DNA of 64,000 bases, from assembly GCF_030719035.1 (NCBI RefSeq), contig NZ_CP132203.1, positions 1,612,001 to 1,676,000 on the forward strand, given 5' to 3'. Made by a program: the position numbers and the translations under genes. The notes under the pieces are model-generated. The model saw only the letters and a list, made by a program, of their open reading frames with translations, made no database searches and was not told the origin of the DNA. How positions within the stretch are numbered: position 1 is the stretch's first letter; every line of letters begins with the position of its first letter. Positions 24,926 through 34,219 of the stretch are shown here, piece after piece. This stretch comes from Hahella sp. HNIBRBA332. Its GTDB lineage: Bacteria > Pseudomonadota > Gammaproteobacteria > Pseudomonadales > Oleiphilaceae.

Positions 24926-25918
24926 TTAGTACCTGGAACCCGCCGTCGAGCCCATTGGCAGTTTTGCGTTGATCAGGTCTACGTCTTCCGCATCCAGTTG
25001 CAGAGATGCGGCGGCGAGGTTTTCCTGTAAGCGGCTTAGACGACTGCTGCCGGGGATGGGGATGATGTCTTCACCCTGGCGCAGCAGCCAGGCCAGTGCG
25101 ATTTGCGCGGCGGTGGCGTTATGACGCTGGGCGATGGCGGCCAATACATCCACAAACTTTTTGTTGGCCTCAATGGCCTCGTCGCTGAAGCGGGGGTTGT
25201 TGCGGCGCCAGTCTTCTTCGCTCAGCGCTTTGCCTGTCGCGATTTTCCCGGTCAGAAAGCCTCGTCCAAGAGGACTGTAAGGCACTAACGCCACGCCTAA
25301 TTCCCGGCAGGCGGGCAGGGCGTCCGCTTCCGGTTCGCGGCTCCACAGCGAGTACTCGTTTTGTACCGCGGCGAGAGGATGTACGGCGTGAGCGCGGCGG
25401 ATTTGCTCGCCGGTCGCTTCACTGATGCCCAAATGACGCACTTTACCTTCTTTGACGAGTTCCGCCATGGCGCCAAGGGTGCATTCCAGAGGCGTTTCCG
25501 GGTCGATGCGGTGATAGTAGTAGAGATCGATAACATCTACGTCCAATCTGAGTAGGCTGTCTTCGCAGCATTGGCGCACATACTCAGGGCGTCCGTTAAT
25601 GCCGCGAGTCTGAGTGGCTTCATCCCAGGTGATGCCGAACTTGGTGGCGATGACGGCCTGTTCGCGCACGGGCTTCAGTGCGCGGCCCACTAGTGATTCG
25701 TTGCGACCCGCGGCGTAGAAGTCTGAGGTGTCGAAGAAGTTCATGCCCATCTCCAGCGCCTGTCGCAGAAAGCTTTCGGAGTCCTTTTCGTCATGCTCCT
25801 TGGAGCCATCAAACGGGCGGTAAAAGGCGTTCAGTCCCATACAACCCAATCCCAGGCGGGAAACAAACAGGTTGCTTGAGCCTAACTGGACCTTGCCTAA
25901 TCGTGATGAATCGTTCAT
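24926..25918 (-). CDS. Aldo/keto reductase
   Basis: This 330-residue NADPH-dependent oxidoreductase starts at ATG 25918, chosen for the AGGGAGA site just upstream; the frame is open 27 codons further. The catalytic tetrad is visible as Asp and Tyr in FDTSDFYAAG, Lys in IATKFGI and His in YYYHRIDP. The terminal IPIPGSSRLSRLQENLAA is the cofactor-binding end. It probably reduces aldehydes; close relatives are YajO/YakC-type. The AraC-type regulator immediately divergent is a likely controller. Confidence 0.92.
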   Translation of the reverse strand: MNDSSRLGKVQLGSSNLFVSRLGLGCMGLNAFYRPFDGSKEHDEKDSESFLRQALEMGMNFFDTSDFYAAGRNESLVGRALKPVREQAVIATKFGITWDEATQTRGINGRPEYVRQCCEDSLLRLDVDVIDLYYYHRIDPETPLECTLGAMAELVKEGKVRHLGISEATGEQIRRAHAVHPLAAVQNEYSLWSREPEADALPACRELGVALVPYSPLGRGFLTGKIATGKALSEEDWRRNNPRFSDEAIEANKKFVDVLAAIAQRHNATAAQIALAWLLRQGEDIIPIPGSSRLSRLQENLAAASLQLDAEDVDLINAKLPMGSTAGSRY

Positions 25919-26149
25919 ATCTGTCTCCCTGTGCGGTCGTTCACTCATGGATGGAGCGTCGTCGCTAAAGGCTCCGTATAGCGGACGACGTATATTCATG
26001 CTAGGAGAAGGAAGGCGTGAACTGAATGCACGATTCTACGGCGTCCTTGCCTGATTCTGTCGTATGCTGTGATCAACAGGAGCGCAGGCCCTTTGGGCCT
26101 GATAGAATTTGCATACCGAATTCAACGATGGCGCATCCCGGAGGATGAC

Positions 26150-27112
26150 ATGGGAGAGATGGCGATGAACGATAAAATCATTTACAACCGTGAGTCGAAA
26201 CCCAGCATCGAAGCGTGTCTGGACGCGCACAACAAAAGCCTGTTCGTTGACCTTTTGGGGCAGCATGCGAAGCAGGTAGGCGTGAACCATACACCGCTGC
26301 CGGAAGTCACGACATTCAGAGTCGTCAAACCCTCACCGCGGCAGCCGGTGGTGTACGAACCGGCGATCGTCATCGTCGGGCAGGGCGGCAAGCGCGGATA
26401 CGTAGGTGAGCAGACCTATACTTACGACGCCTATAACTATCTGGTGCTGTCCGTGCCGCTACCGTTTGAGTGCGAAATCTACGACGCATCCCCTGAATCG
26501 CCTTTGCTCGGTTTGCGCATACTGGTGGATACTCTTGCTTTGAATGATCTGTTGATCGATATGGGCGAACCGCCCTCCCGAACCTCCGGCGACATTCCCA
26601 AAAGTATCTACTCGACGCCCCTCAACGATACCTTGATTGAAGCCTGCATCCGTCTGGTGAAGGTGCTCTCTGACCCGGCGGAAGCCAGGATTCTGGGGCC
26701 GCAGATTCTGCGTGAGATCTATTATCGGGTGTTATGCGGTGATCGTGGCGAGACGCTGCGGGCGGCGGCCAATCACAACAGTCGCGTGGCCCAGATCGCC
26801 AAGGTGCTGAACATGATCCATCAGCAGTACGATCAACCTTTGGACATTGATACGATGGCGCGGGCGGCCAATATGAGCCCCTCCACCTTGCACCATAACT
26901 TCAAGGCGGTGACGGACTGTTCGCCATTGCAGTACCTGAAGAGCATTCGCCTGCATCAGGCTCGCAATTTGTTGGCGAGAGGCGGCATCAACGCCAGCAC
27001 GGCGGCGATGAAAGTGGGCTATGTGAGCCCGTCGCAGTTCAGCAGGGAGTTTAAGCGCTTGTTTGGCGCGCCGCCCCGGGACAGCAATCTGGGGGCGGCG
27101 ATGGAAGTCTAG
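26150..27112 (+). CDS. AraC-family transcriptional regulator
   Basis: This 320-residue regulator begins at ATG 26150, which has GGAGGA upstream; the ATG at 26165 is also possible. The N-terminal half (about 25-190) is the AraC_N type cupin-like domain, with VYEPAIVIVGQGGKRGYVGEQ near residue 70. Two helix-turn-helix motifs follow near the end (IDTMARAANMSPSTLHHNFK and STAAMKVGYVSPSQFSREFK). It is divergent from the aldo/keto reductase, a standard pairing in which the regulator senses a toxic aldehyde. The 230-bp region between has an imperfect inverted repeat but no operator I can name. Confidence 0.9.
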   Translation: MGEMAMNDKIIYNRESKPSIEACLDAHNKSLFVDLLGQHAKQVGVNHTPLPEVTTFRVVKPSPRQPVVYEPAIVIVGQGGKRGYVGEQTYTYDAYNYLVLSVPLPFECEIYDASPESPLLGLRILVDTLALNDLLIDMGEPPSRTSGDIPKSIYSTPLNDTLIEACIRLVKVLSDPAEARILGPQILREIYYRVLCGDRGETLRAAANHNSRVAQIAKVLNMIHQQYDQPLDIDTMARAANMSPSTLHHNFKAVTDCSPLQYLKSIRLHQARNLLARGGINASTAAMKVGYVSPSQFSREFKRLFGAPPRDSNLGAAMEV

Positions 27113-27124
27113 GGCGGAAGCCGG

Positions 27125-28054
27125 CTAGATGGTGGTGCGCACCAGCGCTGCGTCAGGAAGCGGCTCTGGCGCATTTTGATCTGGAGTCGGCAGCGCTTCT
27201 GTCTGAGATGTTTCCGCGCTCGTTTCTTCATTGGCCTCTACCGGCGGCGCAAACAAAAGCATATTGATCATCTGCTCCTGCTGCAGCCGGGCGTCGGCGC
27301 GGCAAGGGAGCGTTACCACGAATTTGTGCTTGGCCACGTCCGTCGTGGTGAAGCGGAATTTTGGGATCACGTCCTGCAAGATCAAGCGCCGACTGCGGAT
27401 TAAAGGAATGAAATCCTTGTTTTCTTTCTGGAACTCGCTCCAGTATTTGTCCAGCGCTTCCTTCATTCTCAATGAGTACTCGTAGGAGCGCTGGAAATCC
27501 GGCTCTGTGGTGATGCAGAAACTATGAATCACATAGGGACGCAGCACCGAGTGATTCTTGATCGCCGAACTCAGATACAGACTGTTCGGAATGACTACCG
27601 TTTTACCCGTACTGGAGTAAAAGTCCCGGTTCAGCTCTTTCAGCGTGGTGGTGATCAGGTTCTGGTCCACCACGTAGCCGAGATAATCGCCGGCTTCGAT
27701 AATATCCCCCACGGCGAACTGACGGTTGCCCGCCCGCAGCAGCGTGCCGCTGACGCATAGGATCAGCTCCTTGGTGGCGATCACAATGGCCACGGCGAAG
27801 GCGGTCAGCGACAGAGCGAAGGTCTGAATCTGCGGCGCCCAGATCAGGATCAGGCCGATGATCAGAATCAGATAGGTTGAGTTCTTGAGGATGTTGGACC
27901 AGCGCAGCTTGAAGTCTTCCGACAGTGAATTATTGCGCTTGATCTGACGGTGAACCAGCCATCGCAACAACGCTAACGCAATCAACAGCGTTACCGTGGC
28001 GGGGACTCCTCGTGTGGACGCAATATCGATCAGACTTTTGAAACTTTCCAGCAT
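27125..28054 (-). CDS. MscS-family mechanosensitive channel
   Basis: This 309-residue membrane protein has three predicted helices in the first 105 residues and then the MscS core. The pore helix includes LSLTAFAVAIVIATKELILCVSGTLL. The beta domain GDIIEAGDYLGYVVDQNLITTTLKELNRD and the VVIPNSLYLSSAIKNHS segment are diagnostic. The last 50 residues are rich in Glu, Ala and Pro and look disordered. It should act as a small osmotic-shock release channel in the inner membrane. It is unrelated to the regulator that converges on it, with only 12 bp between the two stop codons. Confidence 0.9.
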   Translation of the reverse strand: MLESFKSLIDIASTRGVPATVTLLIALALLRWLVHRQIKRNNSLSEDFKLRWSNILKNSTYLILIIGLILIWAPQIQTFALSLTAFAVAIVIATKELILCVSGTLLRAGNRQFAVGDIIEAGDYLGYVVDQNLITTTLKELNRDFYSSTGKTVVIPNSLYLSSAIKNHSVLRPYVIHSFCITTEPDFQRSYEYSLRMKEALDKYWSEFQKENKDFIPLIRSRRLILQDVIPKFRFTTTDVAKHKFVVTLPCRADARLQQEQMINMLLFAPPVEANEETSAETSQTEALPTPDQNAPEPLPDAALVRTTI

Positions 28055-28492
28055 TTTGCGGCTCTTTATCCTCTCTGTTTTAACGCTGATGTTGATCTGG
28101 GTGAAAGCTCACAGCCTGCAACATTTTCTCGCGAATTAATATTAGGGTATTCATCAATAATTCATTTTAAATACAGGGGCATAAGCGCCAATGGCGTTAA
28201 TCGCCTGGGTCTTCTTTGCGACTAGACAACGCTGGAGGTCGCCGGGCGCCGCGTGAGAAGCCGCTACGATACTTATAGTTTGGCCCGTTAACGTAATTTC
28301 GCCAGACGCCAATCAGACTAGGCCCGTTGCAGAACAGAAGAAAGACGGCGTAATAAGCGGATTATTAGGAAAGTTTAATGCGCGCTGGAGGCCATCATTC
28401 GCTTAGAGGACGACGGTGGGGGGAGTCAGCCCGGCGCTGAACTGCCGGGCTTGGGCAAGAGGAAATAAGTGCAACGCTAAGACAGCCCGACG
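28055..28492. other. Intergenic region, no gene seen
   Basis: These 438 bp hold no convincing coding frame. A 7-bp hairpin (GCCCGGC/GCCGGGC, about 28429-28450) lies near the right end without a U tract on either strand. No RNA gene or repeat family was recognised. Confidence 0.6.
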
Positions 28493-28966
28493 TCAATAAT
28501 CCAGGTCGATGGACACTAGCTTGGACGGCTCCTGCAAGGTGAACTTGCTCTTGTCGAAACTGGGTGGTCCCATAAACCCTTTGGCGTTGTTAGAGACGCC
28601 AACACCTTCCTTGGGGATGCCCAGAAAATTGGCGTCGCAGTCGTCATTGCTGTTGGCGTCGTGACACACCGCCACCGCATAGACGCCGTAAGGCACATTG
28701 GCGAATGTGGCGTGAGCGCTGGTGTCCGTAGGTTTCACATACAACTTGATGGACGCCTTGGCGGGAGTATCGGGAAAGCCGTCGGCGGTGGTATATAAAT
28801 GCACCATCAAGCCGCCCTCGTTATTCTGCAGATGTTGCAACTGCACTTCGATCGAGCCTGTGGATGTATCCGCCGCCATGGCTGTCGTGACGCCGAGCGC
28901 CGCCAGACAGCCTGCCGCGACGAGGTGCGTAAAGAGTCTGGCTTGCTTCCATGTTGGTGTGCGCAT
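28493..28966 (-). CDS. DUF2141 domain protein, secreted
   Basis: This 157-residue protein has a signal peptide ending near AMAAD (about residue 31). The rest fits DUF2141: GSIEVQLQHLQNNEGGLMVHLYT at the start, YGVYAVAVCHDANSNDDCDANFLGIPKEGVGVSNN in the middle and a PSFDKSKFTLQEP end. Domains of this sort are beta sandwiches of unknown role in the periplasm. A ribosome site (AAGGA) lies upstream. It follows the redoxin gene on the same strand and may be part of the same unit. Confidence 0.85.
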   Translation of the reverse strand: MRTPTWKQARLFTHLVAAGCLAALGVTTAMAADTSTGSIEVQLQHLQNNEGGLMVHLYTTADGFPDTPAKASIKLYVKPTDTSAHATFANVPYGVYAVAVCHDANSNDDCDANFLGIPKEGVGVSNNAKGFMGPPSFDKSKFTLQEPSKLVSIDLDY

Positions 28967-29043
28967 AGTTTTTCCTTCCTTATTTCCTGCAGACCAATAG
29001 CGATCTTTTAATTGTCTGCAACGACACTAATTCAACCGCCGTA

Positions 29044-29685
29044 TTAATGGGCGGCTGCATTCTTAGGCGCAGGGGAGGCTGTTGACTCCAACTGCGCCGA
29101 TGCGCTGGCATAGAAATGGCGGGCCATCTCCAATACATCGTCTACGGACCACTGGTCGTAAGCATGGACGCCGTATTTACAGGCGACCACGGCGCCATCC
29201 GGCGCGATCAGGAAGTCCGCCGGCAATCCCAATGGGCTTTCGCCTTTATCCGGATTGGCGGTTTTCATCTTGCGCGCGCCGCCTTTGATAGCGGCGGAGA
29301 TTGCCCGGGGATCGATCAGGGCGCGCAGGGATCTCCCTACGCCAAATTCCTGATAAAGTTTTTTGCGCGGATCGGAGATCACATCAAAAGGCGCGTCTCC
29401 CTGAAATGGCTGCATGGACGCTTCACTGGAATGGAAGACGACAATCTCCCGTATCCCGGCGGCGACTAACTCCGCATGCCTCAACGTCATGGCGCGCATA
29501 TGCATATTGCAGAAGGGGCAGCCGGCGAAGCGGCGGAACTGCAAATGGACCAGCCGTTCCGGGTCCGGCCACTGCGTTGGCTGACCTTTGATGGTGGTCA
29601 GGGTTTTGGGGGCGACGAGATCGCCTGCTTTGATTTTGTATATTAATCCTGGTTTCACGGCGGTGGGTTCCTTATTGTCCGACAT
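29044..29685 (-). CDS. Peroxiredoxin-like AhpC/TSA-family redoxin
   Basis: This 213-residue protein has a thioredoxin-like fold: LVHLQFRRFAGCPFCNMHMRAM (about 46-67) carries a CPFC pair and later VVFHSSEASMQPF and LGLPADFLIAPDGAVVACKYG follow. It matches the peroxiredoxin-like family with AhpC/TSA_2 features. It starts 9 bp after the stop of the epimerase gene, so translational coupling is likely. It probably reduces peroxides or serves as an oxidoreductase using the active-site cysteines. No signal peptide is present, so it acts in the cytoplasm. Confidence 0.85.
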   Translation of the reverse strand: MSDNKEPTAVKPGLIYKIKAGDLVAPKTLTTIKGQPTQWPDPERLVHLQFRRFAGCPFCNMHMRAMTLRHAELVAAGIREIVVFHSSEASMQPFQGDAPFDVISDPRKKLYQEFGVGRSLRALIDPRAISAAIKGGARKMKTANPDKGESPLGLPADFLIAPDGAVVACKYGVHAYDQWSVDDVLEMARHFYASASAQLESTASPAPKNAAAH

Positions 29686-29694
29686 GCTGTGGAA

Positions 29695-30726
29695 TCAGGC
29701 GGCCTGGGACAGATGCGGCCAGGGGTAGCCTTGTTCCTTGAGTTCCGCGAGCGCTTCGCTCACTGCGACGCGCCAGTCTTTTTGCGGCGTATAGCCGATT
29801 TTTTTGTGGGCGTAGTCGGTGGGACACAGCCAGTCTTCCGCCACGTGCACCAGAGAACGAGTGAGGAAAGGGGAAGAGCCCGGCAGAATGGGCAGCAGCG
29901 TCTCCATCAACCAGCCAAAAGCGTAGCCTGCGAAATACGGCACGCTATAAATCGGCTTGGGTGAATTGGTTTCCTTGCAGATGAACTCAAACACTTCCCG
30001 GGTAGTGGGGAAGTCCTTGCCGCAGATATTGAAAGACTCATAGTTGTCCAACCCCTGCGCCACGGAAGCCAGGGCGAAAGATTCGCCGAGATCCGTATCC
30101 GCCACCAGCGCCATACGACTGCGCCCGCCGGACAACCAGGGCACCATGTACGTGCGCAGACGCGGCACCAGCGCCGGCACCATGCCGAGGTGGTTGCCCT
30201 TGCCGACGAAATGGCCCAGGCGCATATTGACCATCTGCGTGCCGCGCTGGCTGTTCTCGCGCATGTAATTATCCACGTCGATCAGTTTGTCGACGTGCGG
30301 CCAGTAGCCGGTGTAGCGGGGTTCGGAAAAATCGTCCTGTGGTTTGCCGTCCTTGCGGATTCCTGCGATGGCCACGGTGCTGGCGAGCAGAAATCGCTTC
30401 ACGCCAGCGTTGATGCACTGGTCAATGATATCCACTGCAGGTTCGAAAAAGTGGGTGCGCTCCAATGCGGCGTGTCCCCAGAAGGCCCCCCAGGTGCCGG
30501 TATGACAGACCACATCGACGTCCTGCACCACGGCTTTGCGGTAAGCTGCATCCATCAGATCGCCGCTGCGTATCTCGCCTTTGAATTGGGGAATCAGTTT
30601 CGATGGGGTGCGACAGGCTGCGATGGGCTCAACATCCGGGCGAGCCATCAGCGCCTTGATAACGTTGCTTCCCAAAAAGCCAGTCGCGCCGGTGACCAGC
30701 ACCCGCGTTTTTGGTCCTGTGTCCAT
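29695..30726 (-). CDS. NAD-dependent epimerase/dehydratase-like SDR, atypical
   Basis: This 343-residue extended SDR starts at ATG 30726 with AAGGAGA upstream. The Rossmann motif GATGFLG is near residue 12. The usual catalytic S is in LASTVAIAG, but the YxxxK motif is not standard: the equivalent segment reads GYWPHVDK, with Tyr six residues before Lys and Pro where Tyr is expected. The rest resembles 3-beta-hydroxysteroid or dihydroflavonol reductase-type SDRs. It heads the small minus-strand operon with the redoxin and DUF2141 genes. Confidence 0.82.
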   Translation of the reverse strand: MDTGPKTRVLVTGATGFLGSNVIKALMARPDVEPIAACRTPSKLIPQFKGEIRSGDLMDAAYRKAVVQDVDVVCHTGTWGAFWGHAALERTHFFEPAVDIIDQCINAGVKRFLLASTVAIAGIRKDGKPQDDFSEPRYTGYWPHVDKLIDVDNYMRENSQRGTQMVNMRLGHFVGKGNHLGMVPALVPRLRTYMVPWLSGGRSRMALVADTDLGESFALASVAQGLDNYESFNICGKDFPTTREVFEFICKETNSPKPIYSVPYFAGYAFGWLMETLLPILPGSSPFLTRSLVHVAEDWLCPTDYAHKKIGYTPQKDWRVAVSEALAELKEQGYPWPHLSQAA

Positions 30727-30936
30727 GACAGTCTCCTTGTTTGCTATGACGCCCCGCCGAATCGTCACGCGCCTCTTGTCGTCGAGGAGAGTGACTATCC
30801 GGTGGGGCTGCGTTGTTGTCCTGACCGCTCATTTCCCGAACTACAGTTCGATCATACGCCTCTGTCGGGACATGGACTATGTCGTTTTTTGAGCAGGAAA
30901 TGAATTACCGGCTCATTTCTATTCGTTAATCCACTG

Positions 30937-31572
30937 CTACTTAATTTTTTCCAAAGCGAAACGTTGCAGGCACATGCGCTGGAACTCGATGGAGGTTCCC
31001 GGCAGGTCAACTGTAAGCGTCTGGATATTTTGTTGCAGGTTCAGCGTCATGCCACGGCCGCCTCTGGTTAGGTAGCCGTCAGCATAGACAGGTCCGGCAT
31101 GAATGGTGGCGCTTTGCGCGGGTACATCAATGACGCAGTTGAAGGCGACAGCAATCTGGTTATCTTTTTTCAGTTCATAAGTGCCTTCGCAGTAGGGGCT
31201 AAAACCAGTTTGAATCGGAAAATCGCCACTGGCGAGGTTGGACTTGTTCAGTTCGCCCGCTGCAGCCTGCTCCAGGGTCATGGTGCCGTCGCGACTGAAG
31301 GTCATGACTCCGTAACCGCTCATATCGACGATTTGCGCATCCACCAGCAACTGACGGGTATCTGGATCTATGGAGACGGTCCCCGGCGCTTGCGGCAAAC
31401 TGCGCACGCAGGTCTGGTCGGTGGTGAAGCCGAACTCCGCTTCAAAGTAGCGATGAGGGCGATGACGCTCCCCGTAGAAATCGGAGTCTGCGTAAACATC
31501 AGCCGCGCCCGCGCTCAACCCGGCCAACAGCATGAAACTCATGCCTGCCTGGCGTTTCACTTTATCGAACAT
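30937..31572 (-). CDS. Hypothetical exported protein
   Basis: This 211-residue protein begins MFDKVKRQAGMSFMLLAGL and has a signal peptide ending near AAD or YADS. The mature part has cysteines in pairs (QTCVRSL, SPYCEGTY, AFNCVID, QRMCLQRF) and an alternating beta pattern, so it is likely a periplasmic beta-rich protein with disulfides. No family was recognised. It stands alone, facing away from the chitin-active gene on the other strand. A GAGGAG ribosome site lies upstream. Confidence 0.6.
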   Translation of the reverse strand: MFDKVKRQAGMSFMLLAGLSAGAADVYADSDFYGERHRPHRYFEAEFGFTTDQTCVRSLPQAPGTVSIDPDTRQLLVDAQIVDMSGYGVMTFSRDGTMTLEQAAAGELNKSNLASGDFPIQTGFSPYCEGTYELKKDNQIAVAFNCVIDVPAQSATIHAGPVYADGYLTRGGRGMTLNLQQNIQTLTVDLPGTSIEFQRMCLQRFALEKIK

Positions 31573-32049
31573 AAATACTCCTCGTATTTTAATTTCAGGT
31601 TAAGGAAACACTGGTTAACCGGGTGTTTATGCCGTCCATGCCCGGGCGACGAAGGCGTCGTTTCCGGAAGTGGCTCAACATTCTGTTTGACGTCAGATTG
31701 GTTTAAAAATTACCGGCTCGATATGTCGAAAGCAACGTGAAAACAGGGGTTTATTGTCCCGTATATGGGAAACAGAATCGCCCAAACAAAGCTTGGCGCG
31801 CGGGAGGCGCTAACGCTTGGGCTCGACGCCGGGTAACGCCAAAATTAAATACCAGTAACAGTCGTTTTATAAGTTGAATGCATACCAAAAGCATGCCAAT
31901 AGCATAATGCGATTTTATTAGTCCTTTAGTTTTAGAGGCTTACAAATATGAGGTAAATAGCCGATATTGCGCAAAATATACGCGTAATAAAATCCCTGCT
32001 CTTCCTTGAAGAAAGGACTATACCAATTGATAATAAGGGGAGCTCTAAT
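31573..32049. other. Divergent promoter region, no gene seen
   Basis: These 477 bp separate two divergently transcribed genes for exported proteins. The right half is AT-rich (31850-32040) and likely holds the promoter of the chitin-active gene. No specific operator was recognised. Confidence 0.5.
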
Positions 32050-33498
32050 ATGAACCGAGCACATACCAAGAAACTCGTCATCGGGTGTCTGGTAACTTTA
32101 CCTTTCATCGCCCAAAACGTTCTCGCGCACGGCTACATCTCCAAGCCGGCGTCCCGTTCCTACCAATGTAAACTGGGGGAAAACCTTAATTGCGGCGCTA
32201 TTCAGTGGGAGCCGCAGAGTGTAGAAGGCCCCGACCGCTATCCGGAAGGCGGCCCTGCCGACGGTAAAATCGCCAGCGCAGGGGTGTCTCACTTTTCCGA
32301 GTTGGATGAGCAGTCCGTCAACCGCTGGAAGAAAACGCCGATCCAGGCTGGCTCCAATACCTTTATGTGGCGCTTCACCGCCAATCACGCTACCCGTGAC
32401 TGGCGTTACTACATCACCAAAGAGGGCTGGAATCCCAATGCGCCGCTGACCCGCAGTTCATTTGAAGCGCAGCCGTTCTGTAGCTACGACGGCGCCAACC
32501 AGCGTCCGCCCACGGAATTGTCTCATGAATGTAACGTGCCCAGCCGTAGCGGCTATCAGGTCATCCTGGGCGTTTGGGATGTAGGGGATACCGTCAACAG
32601 TTTCTATCAGGTAGTCGACGTTGACTTCGGCGGTGGCGGCGGCGATCCGTCCGAGCCGCAAGAGTGGCGCGACATCGGCGACATCAACCCGTCCATCGAT
32701 TTGCAGGTCGGCGATCAAGTGAAAACCCGCGTCTTCGATGGCGACGGCGAGAATCCCGGACTGCAAACCGTGCTGAATATCAACTCCGTGGATGACGGCA
32801 AGAAAGATAAATGGCCATTCCTGTTGGCCAGCGCCATCAACAAAGAGTCTGACGTGCTGCGCGCCGGTAAGATGAACGCCAGAGGCGACATCGTTCCGGC
32901 CTATGGTCGCAATGACATATTCAGCAAAGCGGATTGCGAGGTTGATCGCGTCGAGATTGAAATCGTCAAAGGCGATGATGGCCCTGTTGATCCAGCTGTT
33001 GAACTAAGCGGATTGCAGGGCGAGTACATGATCGAGAATGGCATGGCGACCATCGACTTCACCGTGTCCACCAACGCGGCGATGAACGTAAGCAGCTATG
33101 TGTATGCGCCAGACGGTTCCGCAGCCGGCTTCGGTGAGGCTAAGGTGGATAACGCATCTCACAACTTCCGCATCGACATCGACAAAGCCGAGCCTGGCGC
33201 CTACTCCCTGGTGGTCAAAGGGGAGAGCGAAGACGGCAAAGTGGTGCAGAAAACCCAGGGCTTCCTGCTGAAGGAAGATGGCGGCGATACGCCTCCGGAC
33301 GGTGATTACGATTACGTCTTCCCGGAAGGCCTGAGCGCCTACAAAGCGGGAACGACTGTCCTGGCCAAAGACGGCAATATCTACCGTTGTAAGCCATTCC
33401 CATACAGCGGTTGGTGCACTGTGTACAGCAAGAACGCCAACCACTACGAACCTGGCGTGGGCGCTTATTGGAGCGACGCCTGGGAGTTGGTGAAGTAA
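32050..33498 (+). CDS. gbpA: GbpA-like lytic polysaccharide monooxygenase (AA10) with chitin-binding tail
   Basis: This 482-residue secreted protein should oxidatively cleave chitin. The signal peptide ends VLA-H so that H27 becomes the N-terminal histidine; with H113 (in ANHATRDW) it forms the copper histidine brace. Residues 27 to about 205 are the AA10 domain. A GbpA-type second domain (about 218-310, REWRDIGDINPSIDLQVGDQVKTRVF-like) and a third beta domain follow. The C-terminal 60 residues are an aromatic-rich chitin-binding module (YKAGTTVLAKDG, GWCTVYS, YWSDAWELV). The layout and length match GbpA of Vibrio. A ribosome site and a good terminator flank it. Confidence 0.92.
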   Translation: MNRAHTKKLVIGCLVTLPFIAQNVLAHGYISKPASRSYQCKLGENLNCGAIQWEPQSVEGPDRYPEGGPADGKIASAGVSHFSELDEQSVNRWKKTPIQAGSNTFMWRFTANHATRDWRYYITKEGWNPNAPLTRSSFEAQPFCSYDGANQRPPTELSHECNVPSRSGYQVILGVWDVGDTVNSFYQVVDVDFGGGGGDPSEPQEWRDIGDINPSIDLQVGDQVKTRVFDGDGENPGLQTVLNINSVDDGKKDKWPFLLASAINKESDVLRAGKMNARGDIVPAYGRNDIFSKADCEVDRVEIEIVKGDDGPVDPAVELSGLQGEYMIENGMATIDFTVSTNAAMNVSSYVYAPDGSAAGFGEAKVDNASHNFRIDIDKAEPGAYSLVVKGESEDGKVVQKTQGFLLKEDGGDTPPDGDYDYVFPEGLSAYKAGTTVLAKDGNIYRCKPFPYSGWCTVYSKNANHYEPGVGAYWSDAWELVK

Positions 33499-33528
33499 CC
33501 GATTAAGGGAATTCCGATTCCTGATTTC

Positions 33529-33563
33529 AAGCCCCGGTTGCAGTCTGCGCCGGGGCTTTTTTT
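33529..33563 (+). terminator. Rho-independent terminator after the GbpA-like gene
   Basis: The stem AAGCCCCGG pairs exactly with CCGGGGCTT across a 12-nt loop and is followed by a run of seven T. It lies 30 bp beyond the stop codon on the plus strand. Confidence 0.92.
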
Positions 33564-33627
33564 ATCAGCGCACTGACGGTTTATTCAGAGGGAAGGGGCT
33601 CGCATTCGCCCCGTGGAAAACTGGAAG

Positions 33628-33969
33628 TTAGGGCTGACCTGTGTAGTTAGACGTGACGTAATTACCGTTATCGTCAAGGAAGATGAAAAACGTCTGCTTG
33701 ACCGCGTCGGCGGCGCTGGAGTTTTCATAGCTCACCCGCCAGAAATGCTCTTCTCCCTTGTCCATGTACAGAGTCTCGACTCTTTCCGCATGGGTCCAGC
33801 TTGCGTCCAGACGTTTGGCGCCGACCATCTTCTTCATGACGAAATCTCCGCGATCCTGAGCGGTTTCCTCAGGGATTGCCTGCAGCCTGTCGTGATTGGG
33901 GTGAGCATGCGCCTGAACGACGGAGAAGGCCAGGGGGAGGCTTAGCAGAAACGCTTTGGTTTTGGTCAT
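33628..33969 (-). CDS. DUF6488-like exported small protein
   Basis: This 113-residue protein starts at ATG 33969. It has a signal peptide ending around QAHAHP; the histidines after it may bind metal. The rest matches the DUF6488 pattern: FVMKKMVGAKRLDASW, then EHFWRVSYENSSAADAVKQTFFIFLDDNGNYVTSNYTG. It would be a periplasmic protein of unknown function. The frame continues 26 codons upstream but the signal peptide fixes the start. The family assignment is from the recalled pattern. Confidence 0.7.
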   Translation of the reverse strand: MTKTKAFLLSLPLAFSVVQAHAHPNHDRLQAIPEETAQDRGDFVMKKMVGAKRLDASWTHAERVETLYMDKGEEHFWRVSYENSSAADAVKQTFFIFLDDNGNYVTSNYTGQP

Positions 33970-34164
33970 AGTGATTGCCGTGTCTATATAAATCCGGTTG
34001 TGAGTTCCATATACCGCAAAGCCTGCGCCAGGAGACGGGGAGATCAATGCGAGGAGATTATTCTAGTTCGACGGGATAGTCTGCGCTTCGGCCAAATGGT
34101 CGGTTTTAGGGGGCGTGAAAATGGACGATTTGACAGGAATCAGAACTGCGTCAATTATTGTTGC

Positions 34165-34185
34165 AAATGATAATAATTATCATTT
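34165..34185. promoter_or_regulatory. Fur box
   Basis: Bases AAATGATAAT, A, ATTATCATTT form a perfect 10-1-10 palindrome. Its core TGATAAT-A-ATTATCA fits the 7-1-7 Fur consensus exactly. It lies 35 bp upstream of the start codon chosen for the next gene, consistent with a Fur-repressed promoter. This also argues against the upstream start at 34115, which would place the box inside the gene. Confidence 0.85.
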
Positions 34186-34219
34186 AGGATTTTGCAAAAA
34201 GACGGAGGCTTTCATACCC

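Noticed and set aside
28428..28452. Terminator after the DUF2141 gene
   Set aside because: The GCCCGGC/GCCGGGC stem is good but lacks a U tract on both strands.
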